The translations under genes were made by a program, and so were the position numbers. From JAHDBG01 sp963922685 (lineage in GTDB: Bacteria > Pseudomonadota > Gammaproteobacteria > Chromatiales > Chromatiaceae), in the NCBI GenBank assembly GCA_963922685.1, contig CAWUJM010000018.1, positions 1 through 33,496 on the forward strand: a stretch of 33,496 nucleotides of DNA. The letters run 5' to 3'. Below are positions 14,614 to 22,118 of this stretch, one piece after another. Positions within the stretch are counted from its first letter, which is position 1, and each line of letters opens with the position of its first letter. The notes beneath the pieces were generated by a model that was given only the letters and a program-made list of their open reading frames with translations, did no database searches and was not told the DNA's origin.

Positions 14614-16179
14614 ATGAGCACAGCCACAGCTGATCATCACGGCCCGGCCCGCGGCCTCATGCGCTGGGTCACCACAACCAACCACAAAGACATTGGCACC
14701 CTGTACCTGCTGTTCGCCCTGATCATGTTCCTGGTCGGTGGTGCCATGGCGATGGTGATCCGGGCAGAACTGTTCCAGCCGGGCCTGCAACTGGTGGATC
14801 CGCAGTTCTTCAATTCCATGACGACGGTACATGCCCTACTGATGATATTCGGTGCCGTCATGCCTGCCTTTACCGGCTTAGCGAACTGGCTGATCCCGAT
14901 GCAGATCGGTGCACCAGATATGGCCCTGCCGCGTCTGAATAACTTTTCATTCTGGCTGCTGCCGTTTGCCTTCACCCTGTTGTTATCCACCTTCTTCATG
15001 CACGGCGGCGGCCCGGCCAGCGGCTGGACCCTGTACCCACCCCTGTCCCTGCAGATGGATGCCGGCTTCCCATTCATGATCTTCGCGATCCATCTGGCCG
15101 GTATCTCTTCTATCATGGGCTCCATTAACGTAATCGTGACCATCCTCAACATGCGTGCACCCGGTATGACTCTGATGAAGATGCCGCTGTTCGTCTGGAC
15201 CTGGCTGATCACCGCCTACCTCCTGATTGCGACTATGCCGGTCCTGGCAGGTGCGGTCACCATGCTGCTGACAGACAAATTTGCCGGCACTAGCTTCTTT
15301 TCTGCCGCCGGTGGCGGCGATCCGGTGATGTATCAGCACATCTTCTGGTTCTTCGGACACCCCGAAGTGTACATTCTGATCCTGCCCGCATTCGGCATCA
15401 TCTCGGCGATCCTGCCAACCTTTGCGCGCAAACCATTATTCGGCTACAGCTCCATGGTGTATGCCACCGCCTCCATCGCCTTCCTGTCATTCATTGTCTG
15501 GGCACACCATATGTTCACCGTCGGCATGCCGATTGTCGGCGAACTGTTCTTCATGTATGCAACCATGATGATCGCTGTTCCGACCGGTGTGAAGGTGTTT
15601 AACTGGATCTCAACCATGTGGCGCGGTGCCATGACATTTGAGACACCGATGTTATTCGCTGTCGGCTTTATCATCATGTTCACCATCGGCGGCTTTTCCG
15701 GTCTGATGCTGGCAATTGCTCCGGCAGACTTCCAGTATCACGATACCTACTTCGTCGTCGCACACTTTCACTATGTTCTGGTGACCGGTGCCATCTATTC
15801 CATCATGGCCGCCGTATATTACTGGCTGCCGAAATGGACCGGTCACATGTATGACGAAAGACTGGGTAAGCTCCATTTCTGGATCTCCACCATTTCGGTC
15901 AACATCCTGTTCTTCCCGCAACACTTTCTGGGGCTGGCCGGTATGCCCCGGCGAATACCGGACTATTCGGTACAATTTGCTGACTGGAACCTGATCTCAT
16001 CTCTGGGTGGGTTCGTATTCGGCCTGTCCCAGCTGATGTTCGTCTGGATCATCTTCAAGGCCATTCGCGGCGGTCGCAAAGCCACCGGCCAGGTCTGGGA
16101 AGGTGCACAGGGACTGGAATGGACCCTGTCTTCACCACCGCCCTATCACAGCTTCAATCAACCCCCGACCATTAAATAA
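14614..16179 (+). CDS. coxA: Cytochrome c oxidase subunit I (A-family heme-copper oxidase)
   Basis: 521 residues, twelve-helix catalytic subunit that reduces oxygen to water and pumps protons. Heme a ligands are His73 and His386, and the heme a3 ligand is His384 in HDTYFVVAHFHY. CuB ligands are His249, His298 and His299. The cross-linked Tyr253 and the D-channel end Glu251 are in GHPEVY. K-channel Lys327 is in TGVKVFNW. These residues place it in the A1 type. A GGAGA ribosome site is present. The stop codon is immediately followed by a family X element, and the TAA lies inside the apparent target duplication. Confidence 0.98.
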   Translation: MSTATADHHGPARGLMRWVTTTNHKDIGTLYLLFALIMFLVGGAMAMVIRAELFQPGLQLVDPQFFNSMTTVHALLMIFGAVMPAFTGLANWLIPMQIGAPDMALPRLNNFSFWLLPFAFTLLLSTFFMHGGGPASGWTLYPPLSLQMDAGFPFMIFAIHLAGISSIMGSINVIVTILNMRAPGMTLMKMPLFVWTWLITAYLLIATMPVLAGAVTMLLTDKFAGTSFFSAAGGGDPVMYQHIFWFFGHPEVYILILPAFGIISAILPTFARKPLFGYSSMVYATASIAFLSFIVWAHHMFTVGMPIVGELFFMYATMMIAVPTGVKVFNWISTMWRGAMTFETPMLFAVGFIIMFTIGGFSGLMLAIAPADFQYHDTYFVVAHFHYVLVTGAIYSIMAAVYYWLPKWTGHMYDERLGKLHFWISTISVNILFFPQHFLGLAGMPRRIPDYSVQFADWNLISSLGGFVFGLSQLMFVWIIFKAIRGGRKATGQVWEGAQGLEWTLSSPPPYHSFNQPPTIK

Positions 16180-16392
16180 CTGAAGTTACGCACGACATAT
16201 AACAACGTCATTCTGCGCGGCAGCATCTCTGCCGTCGCAGAATCTTCCTGATTTACCCGCCAGATCTACGCAAATCCGGTGCCGCTGGCAATAGATTCTG
16301 CGACTTCGCTACGTCCGCGCGGAATGACATGTGGGGCCATCCGGGAAGATTGGCAAAAATAGTCTGTTTAACAGGCTTATGCGTAACTACAG
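16180..16392. mobile_element. Family X MITE-like element, copy 2 (complete)
   Basis: 213 bp. It is bounded by imperfect inverted ends, CTGAAGTTACGCACGAC at 16180-16196 and, read from the other side, CTGTAGTTACGCATAAG ending at 16392. The flanks TTAAATAA (16172-16179) and TTAAACAA (16393-16400) agree in 7 of 8 bases, suggesting an 8-bp target duplication. It has no coding capacity. It separates coxA from ctaG and could fold into hairpins that terminate or attenuate the transcript. Confidence 0.82.
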
Positions 16393-16419
16393 TTAAACAA
16401 TTCAGACTATAAAACCTGG

Positions 16420-16947
16420 ATGACCAGACACAAAACAACCTTCTTCAGAATTGCCCTGATCTCAGTGGCAATGTTCGGCTTCGGCTACCTGCTGGTGCCC
16501 CTGTACGATGTGTTTTGTGAGATTACCGGCCTGAATGGTAAAACCGGCCAGATTGACACCACTCAGGCCGCTGTGGTCTACCAGCCTGACCTGACACGCA
16601 CTATTACAGTACAGTTCATCGCAAACCACAATGCCACGATGCCATGGGAGTTTGCACCAGCAGTCACCCGGCTGCAGGTGCATCCCGGCAAGCTGTATAC
16701 CACCCACTATATCGCACAGAATCAGACCGGAAACGACATGATCGCACAAGCGGTACCCAGTGTTGCCCCGACGGCAGCCAGTCGTTATTTCGATAAGACC
16801 GAATGTTTCTGTTTCAGCCAGCAACACCTTAAGGCGGATGCCCGCAAAGAAATGCCATTACAGTTTGTGATAAACCCGAAGATACCCGACAACATACAGA
16901 CCGTGACCCTGGCCTACAGCTTGTTTGATGTGACGCAGCCGCGCTGA
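16420..16947 (+). CDS. ctaG: Cytochrome c oxidase copper chaperone CtaG/Cox11
   Basis: 175 residues. One N-terminal transmembrane anchor (about 8-27) is followed by a periplasmic immunoglobulin-like domain. The copper-binding ECFCF motif is at 128-132 (Cys129, Cys131), and PLYDVFCEITGLNG follows the anchor. Cox11 delivers copper to the CuB site of subunit I. It lies between coxA and coxC, as in many proteobacterial clusters, but here a family X element and an rpn-like gene also intervene. Confidence 0.95.
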   Translation: MTRHKTTFFRIALISVAMFGFGYLLVPLYDVFCEITGLNGKTGQIDTTQAAVVYQPDLTRTITVQFIANHNATMPWEFAPAVTRLQVHPGKLYTTHYIAQNQTGNDMIAQAVPSVAPTAASRYFDKTECFCFSQQHLKADARKEMPLQFVINPKIPDNIQTVTLAYSLFDVTQPR

Positions 16948-16954
16948 ATACGAC

Positions 16955-17806
16955 ATGCCATCAACTGACGTCGTTTCAAAACATCTGATGCGTCAGGTGA
17001 TCCACAGCATGGCATACCACCTGTTTGATCTGCAGATTGCAGAACTGACTGAGTTACCGAATGAACACCAGCGGGTTGAAACACGTCAGGCAGACATGGT
17101 CCTGCGTGCCACCAGCCCGGAAGGCTGCCCGTTTATTCTGCATCTGGAACTGCAGAACACAAACCAGCGGCAGATGCCATTACGCATGATGCGATATTAC
17201 ACCGACATTGCACTGGCGCATCCCGATCTGCTGATTCATCAGTACCTGGTGTATACTGGTGCAGCGCGATTGCAGATGCCCGATCGGATTAACCATCCGG
17301 ACTGGCGTTACATCTATCATGTCATTGACATGAGTCAGCTGGATTATGCAGAGTTTATCCGGGCAGATAACCCGGGTGCTCTGGTGCTTGCAGTATTATG
17401 TGACTTCAAAGGTAATCCGGCTGAAGTTATCCTGGCAAGGATTATACAGCGGCTGATACAACAACTGGCTGACACACCCGATCACCTGACTGATCATCTC
17501 GGTATGCTGGAATTGCTGGCAGTCAATCGCAATCTACAAGTGCTTTTTAAAACTCTGGAGGCCGATATGTTATCCAGCATCACCGTTGAACAGATGCCTT
17601 CGTATGAAATCGGTATGGAACGCGGTATGGAACGCGGTATGGCACAAGCACAGCACGCCAGACAGGAAGGCATGCAACAAGGCATACGCAAAGGTAGAGA
17701 GGAAGCCGCTTATAAGATTGCACAGCGTCTGCTGCAGCAAGGCTACCCGCCCGGCATGGTCATGGAAACGACTGGGCTCTCCCCGGCGGATTTACCAGAT
17801 CACTAA
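16955..17806 (+). CDS. Rpn-family (COG5464-like) PD-(D/E)XK nuclease-like protein
   Basis: 283 residues. The N-terminal region contains ADMVLRAT followed by CPFILHLELQNTNQRQMPLRMMRYY, the D...ExQ pattern of the PD-(D/E)XK fold seen in Rpn-type recombination-promoting nucleases and transposase-31-like proteins. The C-terminal region is helical with repeats (GMERGMERGMAQAQ, then QQGIRKGREEAA), a common ending in this family. The DNA coding for GMERG is a tandem 12-bp repeat near 17612-17640 and may be slippage-prone. It starts 7 bp after ctaG and lies before coxC. This is not a normal member of an oxidase operon, so it probably arrived by insertion. Its cellular role is unknown. Confidence 0.75.
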   Translation: MPSTDVVSKHLMRQVIHSMAYHLFDLQIAELTELPNEHQRVETRQADMVLRATSPEGCPFILHLELQNTNQRQMPLRMMRYYTDIALAHPDLLIHQYLVYTGAARLQMPDRINHPDWRYIYHVIDMSQLDYAEFIRADNPGALVLAVLCDFKGNPAEVILARIIQRLIQQLADTPDHLTDHLGMLELLAVNRNLQVLFKTLEADMLSSITVEQMPSYEIGMERGMERGMAQAQHARQEGMQQGIRKGREEAAYKIAQRLLQQGYPPGMVMETTGLSPADLPDH

Positions 17807-17877
17807 CAAAACAGGCAGGCGCAACCGTTTTCGGCGGTATCCCTGACACATTTCCGGCACAGCACACAGGAGCCAGT

Positions 17878-18744
17878 ATGACCCATACAGCTGATGCGTA
17901 TTACGTACCACACAGCAGCTATCTACCGATTATTGCCAGTATTGCGCTCACCGTCAGCGTGGTTGGCGCTGCTTACTGGTTCAATGGCGCAGCCAGCGGG
18001 CCAATAACATTTTATATCGGTCTGGCTATGGTTCTGGCCATGCTGTTCGGCTGGTTCAACACTGTCGTAAAAGAAAACCTGTGTGGTTTATACAATGCTC
18101 AGGTCGATCGTTCGTTCCGCCAGGGAATGATGTGGTTCATCTTTTCCGAAGTGATGTTTTTCGTGGCATTCTTTGGTGCCTTATTTTACGCGCGTGTCCT
18201 GTCCATACCCTGGTTACTTGGCGACGCCACTGGCCTGGCAACTCACCTGTTTTTATGGCCGGACTATAACGAATACTGGCCGACCAACGGTCCGGCAAAC
18301 GCTGGTGGTGATTTCCAAACCATCGGAGCCTGGGGTATTCCAGCCCTGAATACCGCCTTGTTGCTGGCTTCCGGTGTCACGCTGACATTATCGCACCATG
18401 CACTGAAGATAGCAGATAACACCCGCACCGTCTGGTGGTTAATCGGCACTGTGGCGCTCGGCAGTATTTTTCTGGGATTTCAGGCCTATGAATATATCCA
18501 TGCCTATCAGGATTTAAACCTGACTCTCTCATCTGGCGTGTATGGTTCCACTTTCTTTATGCTGACCGGGTTCCACGGCTTCCATGTCGCACTCGGTACC
18601 GCCATGCTGATCGTAATCACCATCCGCGCTGCCTGCAAACACTTCACACCGGATAATCACTTCGCGTTTGAAGGTGTTGCCTGGTACTGGCATTTTGTGG
18701 ATGTGGTCTGGCTGGGCCTGTTTATTTTTGTCTACGTCTTATAA
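17878..18744 (+). CDS. coxC: Cytochrome c oxidase subunit III
   Basis: 288 residues with seven predicted membrane helices. Typical blocks are YIGLAMVLAMLFGWFNTVVKE, RQGMMWFIFSEVMFFVAFFGALFYAR with the conserved Glu, and FMLTGFHGFHVALGT. The last is FEGVAWYWHFVDVVWLGLFIFVYV at the C-terminus. Subunit III stabilises subunit I and proton uptake. A strong AGGAG ribosome site is present. It is separated from ctaG by the rpn-like gene. A perfect 12-bp palindrome AGGGATATCCCT follows the stop. Confidence 0.97.
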   Translation: MTHTADAYYVPHSSYLPIIASIALTVSVVGAAYWFNGAASGPITFYIGLAMVLAMLFGWFNTVVKENLCGLYNAQVDRSFRQGMMWFIFSEVMFFVAFFGALFYARVLSIPWLLGDATGLATHLFLWPDYNEYWPTNGPANAGGDFQTIGAWGIPALNTALLLASGVTLTLSHHALKIADNTRTVWWLIGTVALGSIFLGFQAYEYIHAYQDLNLTLSSGVYGSTFFMLTGFHGFHVALGTAMLIVITIRAACKHFTPDNHFAFEGVAWYWHFVDVVWLGLFIFVYVL

Positions 18745-18818
18745 AGGGATATCCCTGAAGACGAATTGTTTTGACCGTGAGTCAGTTGCGTTTTTTGTGC
18801 TGATGGCTTGAAGGTTGA

Positions 18819-18847
18819 TTGATTCCGCGTCATATCGCGGATATGCT
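18819..18847 (+). promoter_or_regulatory. Candidate promoter with dyad in the spacer, upstream of the RRM gene
   Basis: TTGATT (18819-18824), 17 bases, then TATGCT (18842-18847). The spacer carries the inverted pair TCCGCG (18824-18829) and CGCGGA (18836-18841), which could be an operator or an RNA hairpin. It would leave a leader of about 70 bases before the start codon at 18922. Confidence 0.35.
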
Positions 18848-18921
18848 GTATCAACGGGTTTGTGCGTTTAGCCCGCCTGATACCTCAAGTACGTTAGCGC
18901 ACACTATTGAGACCTGTTTTC

Positions 18922-19212
18922 ATGAATATTTATGTCGGCAATATGCCTTACGAAACAACCGAAGAAGATCTGCGTGATTTATTTGGTCAGCATGGCACAG
19001 TGCAAAGTGTCAATATCATTTCAGATCGCGAGACTGGTCGTTCTAAAGGCTTCGGCTTCGTCGTGATGGACGATGCTGCCGCAGCCCAGAGTGCGATCAA
19101 GGCATTTGATGGCCACCAGCTCAGTTCTGATGGTTCTCCTGCTCGTGCTTTACGTGTCAACGAAGCCCGGCCACGCGAAGATCGCCGCACCAGCAATAAG
19201 CCTGGCTGGTAG
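18922..19212 (+). CDS. Small RRM-domain RNA-binding protein
   Basis: 96 residues from ATG 18922 (MNIYVGNMPYETTEEDLRDL). An upstream TTG at 18907 is less likely. It has a single RNA recognition motif: RNP2 is IYVGNM (3-8) and RNP1 is RSKGFGFVVM (about 42-51), followed by the usual DAAAAQSAIKAFDG helix. A short charged tail ends the protein. Bacterial proteins of this size bind single-stranded RNA and are often cold-responsive in cyanobacteria and proteobacteria, which I infer only by family. It is a single-gene unit with its own candidate promoter and a downstream hairpin. Confidence 0.93.
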   Translation: MNIYVGNMPYETTEEDLRDLFGQHGTVQSVNIISDRETGRSKGFGFVVMDDAAAAQSAIKAFDGHQLSSDGSPARALRVNEARPREDRRTSNKPGW

Positions 19213-19220
19213 AAACAAAA

Positions 19221-19246
19221 AGGCCCTGAATGGATGCATTCAGGGC
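19221..19246. terminator. Perfect 10-bp hairpin after the RRM gene
   Basis: GCCCTGAATG (19223-19232), loop GATG, CATTCAGGGC (19237-19246). The T-run lies on the minus strand (the AAAAA before it on the plus strand). It would therefore be a complete intrinsic terminator only for leftward transcripts. For the RRM mRNA it gives a stable 3' stem without a U-tail. Confidence 0.6.
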
Positions 19247-19303
19247 ACTGTATTACGGAAATTTTATAGGGTTGGGTCTTTTGAAAAAATATCCGAACGA
19301 AAC

Positions 19304-19319
19304 TGGCACAAAATATGCT
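19304..19319 (+). promoter_or_regulatory. Sigma-54 promoter of amtB
   Basis: TGGCACAAAATATGCT. The invariant GG (19305-19306) and GC (19317-19318) are at exactly the -24/-12 spacing, with TGGCAC perfect. Sigma-54 with NtrC normally drives ammonium-transporter genes under nitrogen limitation. Transcription would start near 19330, about 40 bases before the ATG. No obvious NtrC site was identified. Confidence 0.75.
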
Positions 19320-19371
19320 TTACTATTCAGAATGACGCCATTATCTTTTCTTTTGTGAACGAGACCCGCTT

Positions 19372-20712
19372 ATGTCAACTTTTCATCTGATTGCACGACA
19401 ACGCGCAAGCTCAATGCAGACCGCCACACCGCTGCGAGTCCTGCTGCTCAGTTGTCTGCTGTTACCCGGAACAGCCTTTGCAGACGGCACACCAGCTGAC
19501 ACCGCCTGGATTCTGACTGCAACCGCACTCGTGCTGTTTATGACATTACCCGGACTGGCCTTATTTTATGGCGGGCTGGTACGCAGCAAGAACGTGTTAT
19601 CCGTGCTGATGCAATGTTTTGCGATTGCCGGTGTGGCCTCCATGCTCTGGCTGATCGTGGGCTATAGTCTGGCATTCAGTACCGGCAATGCCTGGATCGG
19701 CGATTTCAGCAAAATGATGATGGCAGGCATCGGTCGCGAGACCTTATCAGGTAATATCCCGGAACCCTTATTTATGCTGTTCCAGATGACCTTTGCCATC
19801 ATCACACCAGCACTGATCATCGGTGGCTTTGCCGAACGCATGAAATTTTCGTCCATGCTCTTATTCAGTGCACTCTGGCTCATCTTTGTTTATGCACCGG
19901 TCACACACTGGGTCTGGGGTGGTGGCTGGCTCAGTGCGATGGGCCTGTATGACTTTGCGGGTGGCACCGTGGTACATATCACCGCTGGTGTCGCTGCATT
20001 AGTCGCCGCGATTGTACTGGGCCCGCGACGTGGCTTTCCGGACACAGCCATGCCACCTCATAACATGACCATGACAGTCACCGGTGCTGGTATGCTCTGG
20101 GTCGGCTGGTTCGGGTTTAATGGTGGCAGTGCACTTGCCGCAAACGGCGATGCCGCGATGGCAATGCTGGTAACCCATATCTCAGCTGCCACTGGTGCCA
20201 TGATGTGGATGATGATGGAATGGATCCGCTTTGGCAAGCCCAGCGCGCTCGGTGCTGTTACCGGCATGGTCGCCGGACTCGGCACCATCACCCCAGCCTC
20301 CGGCTTTGTCGGTCCGGGTGGTGCCCTGATTATCGGCATGGCTGCCGGTTTCGTCTGCTTCAGCGCGACCTTATACATCAAAAAAGTGCTGAAGATTGAC
20401 GACTCGCTGGATGTCTTCCCGGTGCATGGCGTCGGCGGCATATTGGGCACCCTGCTGGCAGGTGTCTTTTCAGCCACAACACTGGGCATCTTCAGTGGCT
20501 ATGGCTTCGCCGATGGTATCAGCAGCATGGGGGGGCAACTCTGGGTACAACTGGTTGGCGTCGTGGCCACCATCACCTTCACAGCTGTGGTCACCTGGAT
20601 TATCCTGAAACTGGTTGATGCGTTGCTCGGCCTGCGCGTCAGCGAGGAAGAAGAACTTCAGGGCCTGGATATCGTACTGCACGACGAACGCGGCTACGAC
20701 AAACTGCACTGA
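19372..20712 (+). CDS. amtB: Ammonium transporter
   Basis: 446 residues, inner-membrane trimeric ammonium channel. A signal sequence precedes the mature start ADGTPADTAW, and about eleven helices follow. Amt signatures are FYGGLVRSKNVLSVLMQ near the first helices, GGFAERMKF, the DFAGGTVVHITAGVAALVAA block with the first pore His, and the FPVHGVGGILGTLLAGVFS block with the second. The start at 19372 has GAGA upstream. Such genes usually pair with glnK, which is not visible on either side. Regulation is probably nitrogen-dependent through the sigma-54 promoter at 19304. A family P element begins right at the stop codon. Confidence 0.96.
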   Translation: MSTFHLIARQRASSMQTATPLRVLLLSCLLLPGTAFADGTPADTAWILTATALVLFMTLPGLALFYGGLVRSKNVLSVLMQCFAIAGVASMLWLIVGYSLAFSTGNAWIGDFSKMMMAGIGRETLSGNIPEPLFMLFQMTFAIITPALIIGGFAERMKFSSMLLFSALWLIFVYAPVTHWVWGGGWLSAMGLYDFAGGTVVHITAGVAALVAAIVLGPRRGFPDTAMPPHNMTMTVTGAGMLWVGWFGFNGGSALAANGDAAMAMLVTHISAATGAMMWMMMEWIRFGKPSALGAVTGMVAGLGTITPASGFVGPGGALIIGMAAGFVCFSATLYIKKVLKIDDSLDVFPVHGVGGILGTLLAGVFSATTLGIFSGYGFADGISSMGGQLWVQLVGVVATITFTAVVTWIILKLVDALLGLRVSEEEELQGLDIVLHDERGYDKLH

Positions 20713-20963
20713 TCCAGTGGTGATCTCAGTGCCAGCGTTATCCGGTCACGATTCCCCGAGGTACGCCATAAACCCATCCGTGGGGGCTCGGCTGCGGCCG
20801 TCCGGGCCGCAGACGCCCTCGGAGATGACCGGATAACGCCTTTCAGTGCAGTGGCACAACCACCCTCGTGACAACTTTCAGGATAGCACTGCGTCATTCC
20901 GCGCGAAGTCGCGGAATCCATAGCTTCGGCGTACCAACCCACATCAGTTTGAATCGCATCCAG
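20713..20963. mobile_element. Family P palindromic element, copy 2
   Basis: The core inverted repeat CGTTATCCGGTCA (20736-20748) and TGACCGGATAACG (20826-20838) flanks a GC-rich inner hairpin, GCTGCGGCC with GGGCCGCAG. The right end carries the terminal sequence CCACATCAGTTTGAATCGCA (20939-20958). The left end is degenerate. Between core and right end is a piece of the X-type palindrome (TCATTCCGCGCG with GCGGAATCC, about 20893-20919), so the copy is composite. It fills the amtB-RNase T2 gap. Confidence 0.75.
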
Positions 20964-21049
20964 CACTGACCCTTAATATGACGAGTAAACCATAATGGGA
21001 TAGAATAACCCTGTGCATATTCACACAAACCGACTTCCGGAGGATACTG

Positions 21050-21925
21050 ATGATGAACACAGCCACTCTGGCCGGACTGATCATAACCACCAGCCTGCTA
21101 CACCCTGTCGCATACGCCAGTCAGAGCTGCGCCGACCCGGCAGATACCTACAACCATTATGATAATCACGTCAGCCAGCGGGATGTGAAACGCGCGCCCT
21201 CGGAATATTACGTGATGTCCTACAGCTGGGCACCAGATTATTGCCGCAAACGCAAACCAGCCAGCAAACAACAGGGCAGGAAAGATTACCTGCAATGTGG
21301 CAGCGGCCGGAAATTCGGCTATGTGCTGCATGGCCTGTGGCCACAAGGCACCTTACGCGACCCGGGCAATTACCCACGTGCCTGTCTTGGCGACCAACCG
21401 CAGATTCCACGTGATGTTCTGGAACCCTTCCTGTGCATGACACCCAGCACCTGGTTACTCCAGCACGAATACGAATTTCACGGCACCTGTATGCCAGATG
21501 CAACCTTGTCCAGTCCGGCGGGCTATTTCAGGCAGGCACAGACACTGCACACGCAACTGAAACTGCCTGACCGCAAACTGCCAGATAACCGTGCATCTGT
21601 ACGCTGGTTAGTCAGGCATAACCCCGGCCTGAAACCCGACATGTTTTATTACAGCGGGGGTGAATGGCGTTTTTGTTATAACGCAAACTTCAAACCGATG
21701 CGCTGCCCGCGCACAGATGCTGCAAAACGCAACACAAACCACACCGCAACAAACCCTGCCTGTCACATCAGAGGCAATATCTCCGCCCGCACAAAGAAAA
21801 AGTTGTATTACCTGCCAGGCCATCGTACCTACTATCAGGTACTGATCAGTCCGCAGAAAGGAGAACGTTGCTTTAACACAGAAGCAGAGGCCATTGCCGC
21901 CGGCTGGCACAAGGCCCCCCGTTAA
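21050..21925 (+). CDS. Secreted RNase T2-family ribonuclease
   Basis: 291 residues with an N-terminal signal sequence (about 1-24) and many Cys, as expected for a periplasmic enzyme of the RNase I type, cutting RNA through 2',3'-cyclic phosphates. Active-site block CAS I is FGYVLHGLWPQ with His94. CAS II is HEYEFHGTCM (139-148) with His139, Glu140 and His144. The Lys usually found before the last His (HEWxKHGTC) is Phe143 here, and the Trp is Tyr. A GGAGG ribosome site is present. It is a single gene between two family P elements. Function is likely, but the active-site change could lower activity. Confidence 0.92.
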   Translation: MMNTATLAGLIITTSLLHPVAYASQSCADPADTYNHYDNHVSQRDVKRAPSEYYVMSYSWAPDYCRKRKPASKQQGRKDYLQCGSGRKFGYVLHGLWPQGTLRDPGNYPRACLGDQPQIPRDVLEPFLCMTPSTWLLQHEYEFHGTCMPDATLSSPAGYFRQAQTLHTQLKLPDRKLPDNRASVRWLVRHNPGLKPDMFYYSGGEWRFCYNANFKPMRCPRTDAAKRNTNHTATNPACHIRGNISARTKKKLYYLPGHRTYYQVLISPQKGERCFNTEAEAIAAGWHKAPR

Positions 21926-21935
21926 CAGGTACGCC

Positions 21936-22116
21936 GAAGCACACCACATCTGAAAGGGGACATGACCCGAGTCTGTTCTCCGGGGGCGTCTGCAGCCATG
22001 GATGGCCGCAGCCGAGCCCCCGCGGATGGGTTTATGGCGTACCTCGGAGAACAGACTCGGGTCATGCTGACACTATGTAAGTTTCATAGCTGCAACGCAT
22101 CAGCCTGAATCGCACT
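21936..22116. mobile_element. Family P palindromic element, copy 3
   Basis: A perfect 22-bp inverted repeat lies at 21961-21982 and 22045-22066 (arm starts CATGACCCGAGTCTG, ends TCTCCG). Inside are the GC-rich hairpin and GGATGGGTTTATGGCGTACC shared with the other copies. The right end is GCATCAGCCTGAATCGCAC (22097-22115), a divergent terminal repeat next to the stop codon of the M99-like gene. The outer arms differ from copies 2 and 5 although the inner parts agree. It may act as a terminator for both converging genes. Confidence 0.75.
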
Positions 22117-22118
22117 CT

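Noticed and set aside
20694..20966. Minus-strand frame across the P element after amtB, and a similar one at 25563-25775
   Set aside because: They share the peptide RITLALRSP only because both translate the same non-coding repeat.
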